64,000 bases of DNA from Hymenobacter fodinae (GCF_004745825.1 NZ_SRLA01000002.1:186001-250000), one strand, 5' to 3'; counted from the stretch's first letter, positions 9,606 to 17,407 are shown. A program made the numbers and translations. The notes: generated by a model from the sequence alone, not told the origin.

Positions 9606-11780
9606 ATGCTTCCCTCTCTACGTTTTGTGCCGGCGCTTCTGCTGGCCGCCACGGCCGCGCTAGGCCAGCCCGCCGCGCCATCGGTACCCGCCACCGACAC
9701 ATACTTTGGGGTAAAGGTGACGGACCCGTATCGTAACCTGGAAAACCTCACCGACCCCGCCGTGCAAACCTGGATGAAAGCCCAGGCCGCCTACGCCCGC
9801 CAGATACTGGATGCTTTACCGGGCCGGCAAGGCCTCATTGAGAAGATGCAGGACTTCGACCAGCGCAAGGCTTCGGTAGTAGGCCGGCAGGTGTTCATTG
9901 CCGACAACGACCGATACTTCTACCTTAAAACCCGGCCCCAAGACCAGCAGCCCAAGCTCTACTACCGCGAAGGATACCGGGGCACCGAAAAGCTGCTCTT
10001 CGATCCGGAAAATTTTGAGGCGGGCAAGGTGTATACCATCAATGAGTTTTCAGCCGCCCATGATGGCAGCAAGGTGGCGTTTGCGCTAAGTGAAAAGGGC
10101 AGCGAAATAGGGGTGGTGCGCATTCTGGATGTGAAAACTCAGCAGCTGTATCCAGAAGTAATTGAGCGACCCTGGGGCAGTGGCGAGTGGCTGCCAGACA
10201 ACGCCAGCTTTACCTACACGCCCCTCAACAGCGCCGATGTTAAAGACCCGGCGGCCCGCCTCAACACGCAAGCCTACCTGCACCGCGTGGGCACGCCCCA
10301 AAGCCAGGACCAGGCCATCTTCTCGGCTAAGCTTTACCCGAAGTTGAACATCAAACCGGCTGAGTACGCCTACGCTGGCGTGGACCGCGACACGAAACTG
10401 GCCTACGGAGTTTTGTATACCGTTGACCGCTACCTGTACGGCTACTACGCCCCCGCCGCTACTCTTACCAAGCCCACCATTCCGTGGCAGCCGCTCTTCA
10501 AACCCGAGCAGGAGGTGACCAATTTTGTCTCAGACCAGCAGTACATCTATTTCACCACCTCCAAGAATACCCCGCGCGAGAAAATTATGCGCATGCCCGC
10601 CGCCAAGCCCGATGTAGCCACGGCGGAGCTGCTAGTGCCCGAAAGCCCCAACGAAGCCATCAACGACAGCGAACTGAAAGCAACTAAGGACGGGCTCTAT
10701 TTTGTGCGCACTCGCAACGGCGTTGAAGCCAAGCTGTATTTTGTGGCTAAGGGCAGTAAAACGGTGCAGGAAATTAAGCTACCCCAAACCGTGGGTACGC
10801 TCACCCTGCAGGGCAAAAACGCGCAGTCGTCGGACTTGTGGGTGAATATGGTGGGCTGGACTACCGACCGGAAGCGTTACCGCTACACGCCGGCTACCCG
10901 GCAGTTCACCTCTGAGCCCCTGTCGACGGAGGTAGAGTATCCTGAGTTTGCCGACTTCACCGTTGAGGAGCTAATGGTACCCTCGCATGATGGGGTGATG
11001 GTACCGCTATCATTGGTGTATAAGAAGGGCACGCCGCGCAATGGCTCTGCTCCGGCCCTGATGGTAGGTTACGGTGCCTATTCCAAGTCTACGGGGCCAT
11101 TTTTCTACCCACCTTATTTGCTTTGGGCTCTGCAGGGCGGTGTGCTAGCCGTGCCGCACGTGCGTGGCGGCGGTGAGCTAGGGGAGGCCTGGCACAAAGC
11201 CGGGCAGAAAACTACCAAGCCTAATACCTGGAAAGACCTCATTGCCTGCGCCGACTACTTAGTGCAGAAACAGTATACTGGCCTAGGCAAGATTGCCATC
11301 AACGGGGGCAGCGCCGGCGGCATCCTCATTGGCCGGGCCATGACGGAGCGTCCCGATTTGTTTGCCGCCGCCATTCCGGAAGTAGGCTGCCTGAACGCCG
11401 TTCGAATGGAAAACTCCCCCAATGGCCCCGCGAATACGCCCGAGTTTGGCACCGTGCAGAAGGACGATGAGTGCAAGGCTCTGCTGGAAATGGATGCCTA
11501 CTACCACTTAGTGTCCGGCACCAAGTACCCGGCTACGCTGGTAACGGCCGGCATGAACGACCCGCGCGTAATTGCCTGGCAGCCCGCCAAGTTTGCCGCC
11601 CGCTTGCAGGCCAGTACCACATCGGGCAAGCCTGTCCTGTTCTTCACCGACTACGAAGCCGGCCACGGCATCGGCGACTCCAAGCAAAAGCAGTTCGAGA
11701 CCATGGCCGACCTGCTAGCCTTTAGCTTATGGCAAACTGGACAACCCGGTTTCCAGCCAAAAAGCGCCGCCATGAAGTAG
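9606..11780 (+). CDS. Secreted prolyl oligopeptidase (S9A)
   Basis: A serine peptidase that cuts short peptides after proline. A signal peptide (to about residue 20, ending ALGQ) sends it to the periplasm. Residues 25-420 or so form the beta-propeller lid typical of S9A. The C-terminal alpha/beta-hydrolase domain has the nucleophile motif GGSAGGILIG, the Asp in AGMNDPRV and the His in EAGHGIGDS, so the triad is complete. Length 724 fits the family. It is a single-gene unit with a weak promoter box at 9504-9511 and a hairpin after the stop codon. Confidence 0.95.
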   Translation: MLPSLRFVPALLLAATAALGQPAAPSVPATDTYFGVKVTDPYRNLENLTDPAVQTWMKAQAAYARQILDALPGRQGLIEKMQDFDQRKASVVGRQVFIADNDRYFYLKTRPQDQQPKLYYREGYRGTEKLLFDPENFEAGKVYTINEFSAAHDGSKVAFALSEKGSEIGVVRILDVKTQQLYPEVIERPWGSGEWLPDNASFTYTPLNSADVKDPAARLNTQAYLHRVGTPQSQDQAIFSAKLYPKLNIKPAEYAYAGVDRDTKLAYGVLYTVDRYLYGYYAPAATLTKPTIPWQPLFKPEQEVTNFVSDQQYIYFTTSKNTPREKIMRMPAAKPDVATAELLVPESPNEAINDSELKATKDGLYFVRTRNGVEAKLYFVAKGSKTVQEIKLPQTVGTLTLQGKNAQSSDLWVNMVGWTTDRKRYRYTPATRQFTSEPLSTEVEYPEFADFTVEELMVPSHDGVMVPLSLVYKKGTPRNGSAPALMVGYGAYSKSTGPFFYPPYLLWALQGGVLAVPHVRGGGELGEAWHKAGQKTTKPNTWKDLIACADYLVQKQYTGLGKIAINGGSAGGILIGRAMTERPDLFAAAIPEVGCLNAVRMENSPNGPANTPEFGTVQKDDECKALLEMDAYYHLVSGTKYPATLVTAGMNDPRVIAWQPAKFAARLQASTTSGKPVLFFTDYEAGHGIGDSKQKQFETMADLLAFSLWQTGQPGFQPKSAAMK

Positions 11781-11799
11781 CCGACGTTTAGTTAGGGCG

Positions 11800-11852
11800 A
11801 AGCATCTCTACCGCTTCGCTAGGCCAGTCAGTAGTCAGCGGTAGAGATGCTT
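11800..11852 (+). terminator. Long hairpin after the prolyl oligopeptidase
   Basis: Perfect 15-bp arms at 11800-11814 and 11838-11852 around a 23-base loop. The following T-run is short, so it may be a weak terminator or an RNA-stabilising hairpin. From 11853 to 12038 I see no gene; this stretch should hold the ssrA promoter. Confidence 0.5.
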
Positions 11853-12038
11853 TGACCAGTTCAGTAGTACGTACTTTCTCTTGAGGTTATACGCTGATTG
11901 TAGGTCACTCCCGTCTACTGCCTTATCGCTAAACAGACTGGCCTAGCGGGAACATTTTAGGGCAAAAGCAACGTTTTCTCCCTGATGTGCGTACATTCGC
12001 ACCCCGCTATTTGTGGCGGAAATCGTTCTTTACCAATT

Positions 12039-12406
12039 GGGGCTGACCGGAATTGACAGCTTGTGCAGGTCGCGAGTAAGCGTGTCGGGAGTTGGATGAA
12101 TCTCCCGTTAAAAAGTCGTCCAAACAACAACCGGCGAGTATAGCTACGCCATGGCTGCCTAATCTAGGTATTAGGTAAATGCCATCGTCCCGCATCCGTC
12201 CTCCTTCTCACGGGTGAGTTCGGGGCGTCGTAAGTAGTAGGATAGTCTTGGGGGCGCTGCGACTCCAAGGCGAAACTCAAGCAGATAAGGACAAACCAAG
12301 GGCCTGATGTGCGCCTGGGATGTCTCGAAAATTCAAGCATAGATACACACGTAGAAAGCTCGACGGCTTCCTTGTCTGGACCAGGGTTCGAATCCCTGCA
12401 GCTCCA
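12039..12406 (+). ncRNA. ssrA: tmRNA (ssrA), with the prophage integrated at its 3' end
   Basis: Trans-translation RNA that rescues stalled ribosomes. The acceptor stem GGGGCTG (12039-12045) pairs with CAGCTCC (12399-12405) with one G-U pair, and A12406 is the discriminator. The T-arm CAGGG-TTCGAAT-CCCTG is at 12382-12398. The tag frame starts at the GGC of 12133 and reads GEYSYAMAA then TAA (12160-12162), very close to known Cytophagales tags. The CCA end is not encoded. The 3' half of the T-arm and acceptor is supplied by the phage attachment core, so the gene stays whole. Confidence 0.93.
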
Positions 12407-12408
12407 CT
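12389..12408. other. attL: attL core of the prophage
   Basis: CGAAT then CCCTGCAGCTCCACT. It repeats at 59415-59434 with one mismatch (A for T at the fifth base). It covers the T-loop, T-arm 3' strand and acceptor 3' strand of tmRNA, a classical site for tyrosine integrases. Confidence 0.88.
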
Positions 12409-12410
12409 GA

Positions 12411-12450
12411 ATCCCGCTTTACGCTACCGTAGAGCGGGATTTTTGTTTTC
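12411..12450 (+). terminator. Phage-borne terminator for tmRNA
   Basis: ATCCCGCT/AGCGGGAT plus TACG/CGTA stem with a CTAC loop, then TTTTTGTTTT. It lies just inside attL, so integration replaces the host terminator (59437-59473) with this one. Confidence 0.85.
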
Positions 12451-12473
12451 TACTGCCAGTTTTACTGCCGATT
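12451..12473. repeat. Probable integrase arm-type sites, left arm
   Basis: Two tandem 11-mers one base apart: TACTGCCAGTT (12451-12461) and TACTGCCGATT (12463-12473). A matching pair in the same layout lies at 59305-59327 inside the right end. Confidence 0.65.
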
Positions 12474-12483
12474 ATAGAAAAGC

Positions 12484-12723
12484 ATGACTGAAAATCTACG
12501 CTACATCGGGCCCACAACTGGGGACTTTCACCAAGGGGAGGTATACAGCACGACTGTTTCTATCCAGAATGAAATGTACTGGCTCAGTGAAGAGGGAAGG
12601 CAGGGCCACCCCTACAGCAGTCTAGCTGATTTACTGCGCTACTGGCAGCCGGCTTCGGCACCTTGGACGCCACGCGACCCGAACGGGCAAGCACTAGCGG
12701 ATGAGGGAGTAGCACTGAGCTAG
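12484..12723 (+). CDS. Small hypothetical protein next to attL
   Basis: 79 residues, acidic and aromatic (MYWLSEEGRQG, LLRYWQP), with no membrane segment. I do not recognise it. It starts 11 bases after the arm sites and is followed after one base by another small ORF, so the two may be co-transcribed. Its place next to attL suggests a gene expressed in the lysogen. It may read from the ssrA promoter only if the terminator at 12411-12450 leaks. Confidence 0.5.
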   Translation: MTENLRYIGPTTGDFHQGEVYSTTVSIQNEMYWLSEEGRQGHPYSSLADLLRYWQPASAPWTPRDPNGQALADEGVALS

Positions 12724-12724
12724 T

Positions 12725-12925
12725 ATGCCTCCCTTTGTTCGCTATCAGTATGAGGTGCGCAGTGTCGTGCGGGTGACGAGTGACCCAAAGCACGCGTGGC
12801 AAGTGACGTGGCGCGGCTCCCTCCTGTGTGCTGACCGTATCCGTCGGCCCGTGTACAGGCTGGATAACGAGTACTGGGATGTATACTTTGAGGATGAGCT
12901 ACGCTCGGCGTGGAATGGCATGTAA
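12725..12925 (+). CDS. Small hypothetical protein
   Basis: 66 residues with paired strands (FVRYQYEVRSVVRVTSD, AWQVTWRGSLL, YWDVYFEDEL), consistent with a small beta-rich fold. Not recognised. One base separates it from the preceding ORF and a compact terminator follows directly at its stop codon, which supports a real short operon of two genes. Confidence 0.5.
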   Translation: MPPFVRYQYEVRSVVRVTSDPKHAWQVTWRGSLLCADRIRRPVYRLDNEYWDVYFEDELRSAWNGM

Positions 12926-12942
12926 AAGCCCCGGGCTTTTTA
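12924..12942 (+). terminator. Compact terminator
   Basis: AAAAGCC-CCG-GGCTTTT with further T; it overlaps the stop codon of the gene ending at 12925. Confidence 0.65.
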
Positions 12943-13042
12943 TTGGCTTCAGTTAGGGAGATCAGGAACGGGTGCACGACTGGCTAGCGGTCTAGGGGTA
13001 ACAGGTATAGCGTATATTGCCTGCCCATTCTACACTTCTTCT

Positions 13043-13948
13043 ATGAAAATTGCTATCATCGGCGCTTCCAGCTTTCTAGCCTCCTATCTCATCGATACCC
13101 TTGGCCAGGGCCATACCCTCACTTTGTTTAGCCGCACCACCCCAGGGGTCGGCCATGCGTTCGTGCCGTTCTCCGTACCTGAGCAACCCTTAGACCCGGC
13201 TACCTTACTAGGTCAAGACGTGGTGATCTACTGCGCCGCGGCGGGAGTGCAGGCTAAAACACCCGAGGAGAAAAGTATCACCCAGGAAGTAAACGCCGTG
13301 CTGCCGATTCGTCTGCTGGCCTACTTGGAAGAGCACAAGTGGCAGGGCAAGTGGATTAGCTTCGGTTCCTTTTGGGAGATTGGCACCAACGAGGAAATGC
13401 GCGGCTTCACGGAGGAAGAAATAGTACGCAGTGAGCGGCCCGTGCCGAATCTGTATTGCGAGTCCAAACGAATGCTCTCGCAGTACATCGCCCTGCCTAG
13501 TGTTGGGGTGCTGGCCTACCACCTGATTCTACCAACGATCTACGGGGTGCGGGAAAACCCGAACCGCTTCATCCCTTACATCATCCGCAGCCTACAGGAA
13601 GGCACCACCCCGAAACTCTCGGCAGGCCAGCAGGTGCGCGAGTACATTCACGCCACCGACGTAGCTAGCTTGGTGGATATTATTGTAACGGGCAGCTACC
13701 CCGCTGGTATCTACAATGCCAGCAATGGAGAGCGGTTTAAGATGGCTGACGTAGCGCAGCTGCTGTTCGGCCTGTTCGAGCAGGATGCCACGCCCGCCCT
13801 CGGTACGCTGGAAACCAGAGACGAGAGCATGCCAGTCTTACTCCTGAACTACGATAAGGTGTGGTCTACCATTCCTGAGTGGAATGCCAAAGTATCGCTT
13901 AAAAAAGGAATTAAGGAGTACCTAGTGAAGGAAGCAGTAAGCGCGTAA
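13043..13948 (+). CDS. NAD-dependent epimerase/dehydratase (extended SDR), probable moron
   Basis: A Rossmann-fold sugar-nucleotide enzyme. The N-terminal motif MKIAIIGASSFLAS replaces the usual GATGFxG with GASSFLA but keeps the fold pattern. The catalytic YxxxK is YCESK in the segment NLYCESKRML, preceded by the Ser strand (WISFGSFWEIG). The C-terminal half has the usual substrate region (REYIHATDVASLV, YNASNGE). Relatives modify nucleotide sugars for surface polysaccharide. It lies inside attL with its own terminator, separate from virion genes, so lysogenic conversion of the cell surface is inferred; the substrate is unknown. Confidence 0.85.
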   Translation: MKIAIIGASSFLASYLIDTLGQGHTLTLFSRTTPGVGHAFVPFSVPEQPLDPATLLGQDVVIYCAAAGVQAKTPEEKSITQEVNAVLPIRLLAYLEEHKWQGKWISFGSFWEIGTNEEMRGFTEEEIVRSERPVPNLYCESKRMLSQYIALPSVGVLAYHLILPTIYGVRENPNRFIPYIIRSLQEGTTPKLSAGQQVREYIHATDVASLVDIIVTGSYPAGIYNASNGERFKMADVAQLLFGLFEQDATPALGTLETRDESMPVLLLNYDKVWSTIPEWNAKVSLKKGIKEYLVKEAVSA

Positions 13949-13952
13949 CGAA

Positions 13953-13988
13953 AAAGCCCTGGCTACTTGGGGTAGCCAGGGCTTTCTG
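13953..13988 (+). terminator. Terminator of the epimerase gene
   Basis: AAAGCCCTGGCTAC (13953-13966) pairs perfectly with 13972-13985 around TTGGG, then T-rich sequence. The - strand side is also A/T-rich, so it may also stop the leftward gene at 14016. Confidence 0.82.
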
Positions 13989-14015
13989 TTGTCGTTATGG
14001 TAAGGGAGAGTAAGG

Positions 14016-14144
14016 TTACCAAAAATACCAGATAGCTGCAATGGCTATCACTGTATAGGTAAGCCAGCCTAGTTTCGTGGTGGGGTTGAAGAACAGCAGG
14101 AAGCCATCAACTAAGCCTTCTAGGTAATCGTCGTGGTCGTCCAT
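14016..14144 (-). CDS. Small membrane protein, 42 aa
   Basis: An ORF below the usual size cut-off. It begins MDDHDDYLEGLVDGFLLFF and ends with a single hydrophobic segment (LTYTVIAIAAIWYFW). The acidic N-terminus and one C-terminal membrane span suggest an inner-membrane micropeptide. It follows the DUF3307 gene by 29 bases on the same strand and ends before a terminator hairpin, as a last operon gene would. No family recognised. Confidence 0.55.
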   Translation of the reverse strand: MDDHDDYLEGLVDGFLLFFNPTTKLGWLTYTVIAIAAIWYFW

Positions 14145-14173
14145 AGCTTACTTTGTCTGATTCTAAAAGGGGG

Positions 14174-14527
14174 CTACAGCCAGCGCATAGCTGCGTAGTT
14201 GATTGTTAAATGCAGGGTATTATCAATGATTACCATAAGCCAGAACGCCATGTAGGGCGGCTTACTTTCGGCATATCCAAAAGGCCCCACTACCTCAATC
14301 CGATTATATATTCGTATCCAATACAACGCCAACCGATAGCGGTCAATCAGGAAGTGTGTGCCAAATATGACAGCCCAAGCCAGCGGCGAAGGTGCAATTA
14401 GGGTAAAAGGCAGCGCGTACAGCAGAGCGTGAACAAAGGCGGGCCAATGGGCTTTTGTCTTGTTCTGTGCCATCCAATCGTTTTGCAACACGTAGTCGCC
14501 CAACAAGTGCAGAAGTATTTGCTCCAT
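14174..14527 (-). CDS. DUF3307 family membrane protein
   Basis: 117 residues with at least two or three membrane spans. The start MEQILLHLLGDYVLQNDWMA and the HFLIDRYRLALYW segment are the DUF3307 signature: a conserved HLLGDxxLQ near the N-terminus and an H..ID motif later. The family is frequent in phages and host genomes of Bacteroidota and has no settled function. It sits in a three-gene leftward unit downstream of the lysis genes but behind a terminator hairpin (15068-15092), so it is probably expressed separately from the late operon. Confidence 0.8.
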   Translation of the reverse strand: MEQILLHLLGDYVLQNDWMAQNKTKAHWPAFVHALLYALPFTLIAPSPLAWAVIFGTHFLIDRYRLALYWIRIYNRIEVVGPFGYAESKPPYMAFWLMVIIDNTLHLTINYAAMRWL

Positions 14528-14529
14528 AC

Positions 14530-14985
14530 TTATGTGTTAGTAGTAAGAATTGGTTGCTTCATAATCTTCTGGCAGCCAGGGCATACATACCCAAAGCGCC
14601 CTGTGTTTGCCCAGCCCTTATTAGTTAATTGGTCAGGCAGAATCAATACGCCTTTACCTAAGTCCTCCACCATAAGGCACACGCCACAGGTAGCCAGCCA
14701 CGGGTTGGGGTTATCCCAAAGAGAGGCCGATGCCTCACGCATTACACCTCCTTTTCTTTGATTGCTAGTTGCGCCTGAAGCATCAACAACAACAGGCGGC
14801 GCGTCTAAGCAAACAGGATTGCCAGTGGGTTCCACCCCATAAGAACGCCTTACAATTCGTGCAGCCCTAGCGTCCCCTTCTTGGTCGAAATGCGTGGCTA
14901 TAAGGGCGGCATAGCCTACCACTTTTTGCGTGTCACCAGCTAATGCGGCTTCTACAATCTTGGCTACTTGAACGGCGTTGCTCAT
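14530..14985 (-). CDS. Zinc-ribbon protein of unknown function
   Basis: 151 residues. The N-terminal 45 residues form a helical pair (VVGYAALIATHFDQEGDARA) that resembles the small helical N-domain found before some AAA ATPases. The C-terminal half has two CxxC knuckles, ATCGVC and YVCPGCQK, so a zinc ribbon is likely. No catalytic motif is visible. It is the first gene of the unit ending at 14016; two bases separate it from DUF3307. The AT-rich stretch 14986-15064 upstream, with the inverted repeat GTATA-AA-TATAC at 14987-14998, should contain its promoter. Confidence 0.55.
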   Translation of the reverse strand: MSNAVQVAKIVEAALAGDTQKVVGYAALIATHFDQEGDARAARIVRRSYGVEPTGNPVCLDAPPVVVDASGATSNQRKGGVMREASASLWDNPNPWLATCGVCLMVEDLGKGVLILPDQLTNKGWANTGRFGYVCPGCQKIMKQPILTTNT

Positions 14986-15067
14986 GTATAAATATACGCA
15001 TAATCATTGGGTTAATCTATTGATAATCAGTATATTTATCCACAATTTACCAACATATTAACACGAA

Positions 15068-15092
15068 GAAGCCGGGCTGCAGTCCCGGCTTC
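15068..15092 (-). terminator. Terminator at the end of the late genes
   Basis: GAAGCCGGG (15068-15076) pairs with CCCGGCTTC (15084-15092). On the - strand it is followed by TTCGTGTTAAT, a poor T-run. It is the first strong hairpin after the last lysis gene. Confidence 0.55.
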
Positions 15093-15182
15093 CCTCCGAA
15101 TATACCCTCGGGCGCGGGCGTGCGTTCCCGCAGAGGTATCCTGGCCTACGTCGCCACCATGAAAACGGGGCCAGTGATGTTG

Positions 15183-15788
15183 TTAGGCCAGCTTCCAGCG
15201 GGCCGGTACCCAGGCCCACTTGCTGGCACGATTGCGTAGTATCCAGCCACCGGTAGCGCTGGCCAGCACCAGCCCAGCATACACGTACCAGGGCGGGCCC
15301 GCTTCTTTCGTGCTGACCGTCGGCGTGTTGCCCTTGCCGATACCCGCGGCTCCACCATCAGCGCCGGCTTCCCGGTTGTCGGTGGCCTTGTTCTGCTCAC
15401 CCAGCTGCACTGGGGCTTCGGTCTTACTAGGCACGGCGGCCATGTTGCCTTCGCCTACCTGGTAGATAATGGTACTGTTCTTTACCTTCTGCTTACCCGA
15501 GCCGCCGAATACCTTGGCTAGCACTTTACCGGCGGCGGTCTTGGGCAGTTGGGGGCTTAGAGACTTGGCCACCTGATTCTGGTAGTTAGCGGCCTTATAC
15601 GGCTGGTCGCGTACGTACTTGGTGGTATCCTCCGAGCTTGCATCTGACACAGTGTCGGTTGCTACATTTCGACCACTGGCGCAGCTGCTTAGGCCAATAG
15701 CTATTCCAAGGCCAAAGCCGAGAAGAAGAATGCCCACCACAATGAGTAGCAGTAAGCGGCCGTAGCCGTTGAGTTTAGGTGTATCCAT
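15183..15788 (-). CDS. Candidate unimolecular spanin (lipoprotein with C-terminal membrane span)
   Basis: 201 residues from the ATG at 15788, one base after the stop of the endolysin gene; the longer frame to 15959 lies inside that gene and is not used. Residues 1-36 form a long hydrophobic signal ending in the lipobox-like LSSC. Residues 37-170 or so are a polar, Ala/Gly/Thr-rich periplasmic stretch. A single membrane span (WYVYAGLVLASATGGWIL) lies near the C-terminus, followed by basic residues. Lipid anchor at one end and membrane span at the other is the layout of u-spanins such as phage T1 gp11. No sequence family recognised; role inferred from layout and position. Confidence 0.6.
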   Translation of the reverse strand: MDTPKLNGYGRLLLLIVVGILLLGFGLGIAIGLSSCASGRNVATDTVSDASSEDTTKYVRDQPYKAANYQNQVAKSLSPQLPKTAAGKVLAKVFGGSGKQKVKNSTIIYQVGEGNMAAVPSKTEAPVQLGEQNKATDNREAGADGGAAGIGKGNTPTVSTKEAGPPWYVYAGLVLASATGGWILRNRASKWAWVPARWKLA

Positions 15789-15789
15789 C

Positions 15790-16389
15790 TTAGTAATTCC
15801 AGTTAGCCGCCGCGTAGATGTCAGTAGCAGCGTAAAACGTGCGATGCATACCGGCATTGGTGCCCCGCCCTTCATTACCCCCAATGCACCAAGCCCCGCG
15901 CGCAGGCCGGCCCTTGCGCACGGCTCGGGCCAGTTCCACGCAGGCCGTGATGTGCGCAATGCGCCCCCGGCTGGCAGAGTAAATGCCTATTTTGTGGCCT
16001 ACCTGCACGCTATCAAAGCTGCCTACTTTGCCCTTAAGCACGTTGCGCTTCGAGTCGAGGAACCAGTTGTAGGAACCGCCGGCACCTTTAGGCCTAGGCA
16101 GCCCGCAACGCTTCTGGGCTTCGGCCTGGGTGAAGCCGCACCACTCATTGCCGCGCACCCCGCCGTTTTCCAGAATAATTCGGGTAACGGCTGGGCCATC
16201 GTTGCGGCCGGTGGCCTCACGTATCCATAGGTTGGCAGTGAGCCACTTGGTGGTACAGGTTGCATTCTGCGCTTGCACCACTCGGCTGGGCTGGGCCTGA
16301 GCAGCCCACACCGCCACCAAGGAGTAGAACAGCCAGAAGCCTAGCACACGCCATATAAAACGGTGATGATCTGCCAGTATCATGCGCAT
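15790..16389 (-). CDS. CHAP-like endolysin with N-terminal signal/anchor
   Basis: A predicted peptidoglycan hydrolase of 199 residues from the ATG at 16389, four bases after the preceding stop; the ORF extends to 16440 but that would overlap the upstream gene. A hydrophobic segment (FIWRVLGFWLFYSLVAVWA) near the N-terminus could be a signal-anchor. The catalytic part has IREATGRNDGPAVTRIILEN, the nucleophile Cys in NEWCGFTQAEAQKRC, the turn GHKIGIYS, and the His of GRIAHITACVE. These are features of CHAP amidase/endopeptidases in Bacteroidota prophages. It sits between holin-like membrane proteins and the candidate spanin. Confidence 0.75.
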   Translation of the reverse strand: MRMILADHHRFIWRVLGFWLFYSLVAVWAAQAQPSRVVQAQNATCTTKWLTANLWIREATGRNDGPAVTRIILENGGVRGNEWCGFTQAEAQKRCGLPRPKGAGGSYNWFLDSKRNVLKGKVGSFDSVQVGHKIGIYSASRGRIAHITACVELARAVRKGRPARGAWCIGGNEGRGTNAGMHRTFYAATDIYAAANWNY

Positions 16390-16393
16390 ACCC

Positions 16394-16858
16394 TTAGACA
16401 ATGAGAGCAGCAGCAATGATGGAAGCGCAGGCCAAAGCAATGAGCTGCCAGCGGCCTTGCTGATATTCCTTGAACCGTTCGTACTCGCTTAGATAGCCGA
16501 ACTCGCGGGCATAATATTTCTTTGCCCAACGCTTAGCAGGCTTTGCTGTGATGCTCTGAGCCAGCCACACCAGGCCAATAAACAGAAAGAAGTAGCCAGC
16601 AGCGAACAGAAATTTGCTGCCTGTGCCGGCGGGTACCCAGCCGCTGGCCTGCTTCACCGTGTCCACCTCGGCACTGGTCATGTTGTCGGGGGCTTTCTGC
16701 GCTACTTGGTGCAGGTCGACGCCATTGAGTGCTGCCGTTACCTGCAGCAGTACCTGTTGGCCATAGAGTACGCCTAGGCCGATGGCGAAGAAGATAGCGA
16801 AGGTGAGCCAGTTGCTACGTAGCGAGCTGATGAGGCGCTTAAAAAGAGAGGGTTGCAT
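16394..16858 (-). CDS. Membrane protein, holin candidate
   Basis: 154 residues with three predicted membrane spans: NWLTFAIFFAIGLGVLYGQ, FLFAAGYFFLFIGLVWLAQ and LIALACASIIAAALIV. A polar loop follows the first span and a basic/aromatic stretch precedes the third. I know no family match. Its place directly before the endolysin and its membrane topology make a holin or antiholin role plausible; that is inference only. Confidence 0.6.
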   Translation of the reverse strand: MQPSLFKRLISSLRSNWLTFAIFFAIGLGVLYGQQVLLQVTAALNGVDLHQVAQKAPDNMTSAEVDTVKQASGWVPAGTGSKFLFAAGYFFLFIGLVWLAQSITAKPAKRWAKKYYAREFGYLSEYERFKEYQQGRWQLIALACASIIAAALIV

Positions 16859-16864
16859 AGTGTA

Positions 16865-17350
16865 TTAGTGATTAGGTTTGAATTTTCCACTGGCCTTCTG
16901 CACTTCGATGAAGACATCAAAGGCATGCACGCTTTTGCGTAGGACTTCATTTTCTTCTTCCAGCTTGTCCTGCCGCTCTTTCAGGTAGTCGACGACAACC
17001 CGGTCTTCCTTGCGCTCCATCCGCATTTCCGTCACCAGTTTGGTCAGGGCCAGCACCGCTTCCTTGGTGTCCTTGTTGGTGGCGTCCGTCGTGGCCTGGT
17101 TGCGGTTGATGAACCACAGCACGAAGGCTAGGCTCACGGTGATGAATCCCCCCACTACCACGTTCGGCACGGCCAACGCAGCATCCAGCAGCACAACAGA
17201 GAGGGTATAAGTAGGAAGCACGGCGATACAGGCAGCTAGAAACGGGGTTGGGAGAAGAGGGAAGCCGGCTACCACCTGTTGCCAGCTGGGCGGAGGCCAG
17301 AGCAGTGGGTACCGAGGGGCATAGCGAGGCAGGCAGATCGAATAGGTCAT
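16865..17350 (-). CDS. Membrane protein with coiled coil in the lysis region
   Basis: 161 residues. One or two hydrophobic segments (TLSVVLLDAALAVPNVVV, GGFITVSLAFVLWFI) are followed by about 70 residues of charged coiled coil (KEAVLALTKLVTEMRMERKE, LKERQDKLEEENEVLRKSV). This layout is common in phage lysis cassettes, where such proteins act as holins or inner-membrane spanin subunits, but no family is certain. The first 35 residues are Pro-rich and look less protein-like, so an internal GTG start is possible. Six bases lie between its stop and the next start. Confidence 0.6.
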   Translation of the reverse strand: MTYSICLPRYAPRYPLLWPPPSWQQVVAGFPLLPTPFLAACIAVLPTYTLSVVLLDAALAVPNVVVGGFITVSLAFVLWFINRNQATTDATNKDTKEAVLALTKLVTEMRMERKEDRVVVDYLKERQDKLEEENEVLRKSVHAFDVFIEVQKASGKFKPNH

Positions 17351-17407
17351 AGTGCAGGCGTTGGTAAGCGGGCACAGTGGGGCACTAGGTGTTGGGCAGG
17401 TCGAGAA

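Noticed and set aside
15789..15959. N-terminal extension of the spanin candidate
   Set aside because: It lies wholly within the endolysin gene; the ATG at 15788 begins the signal sequence one base after that gene's stop.
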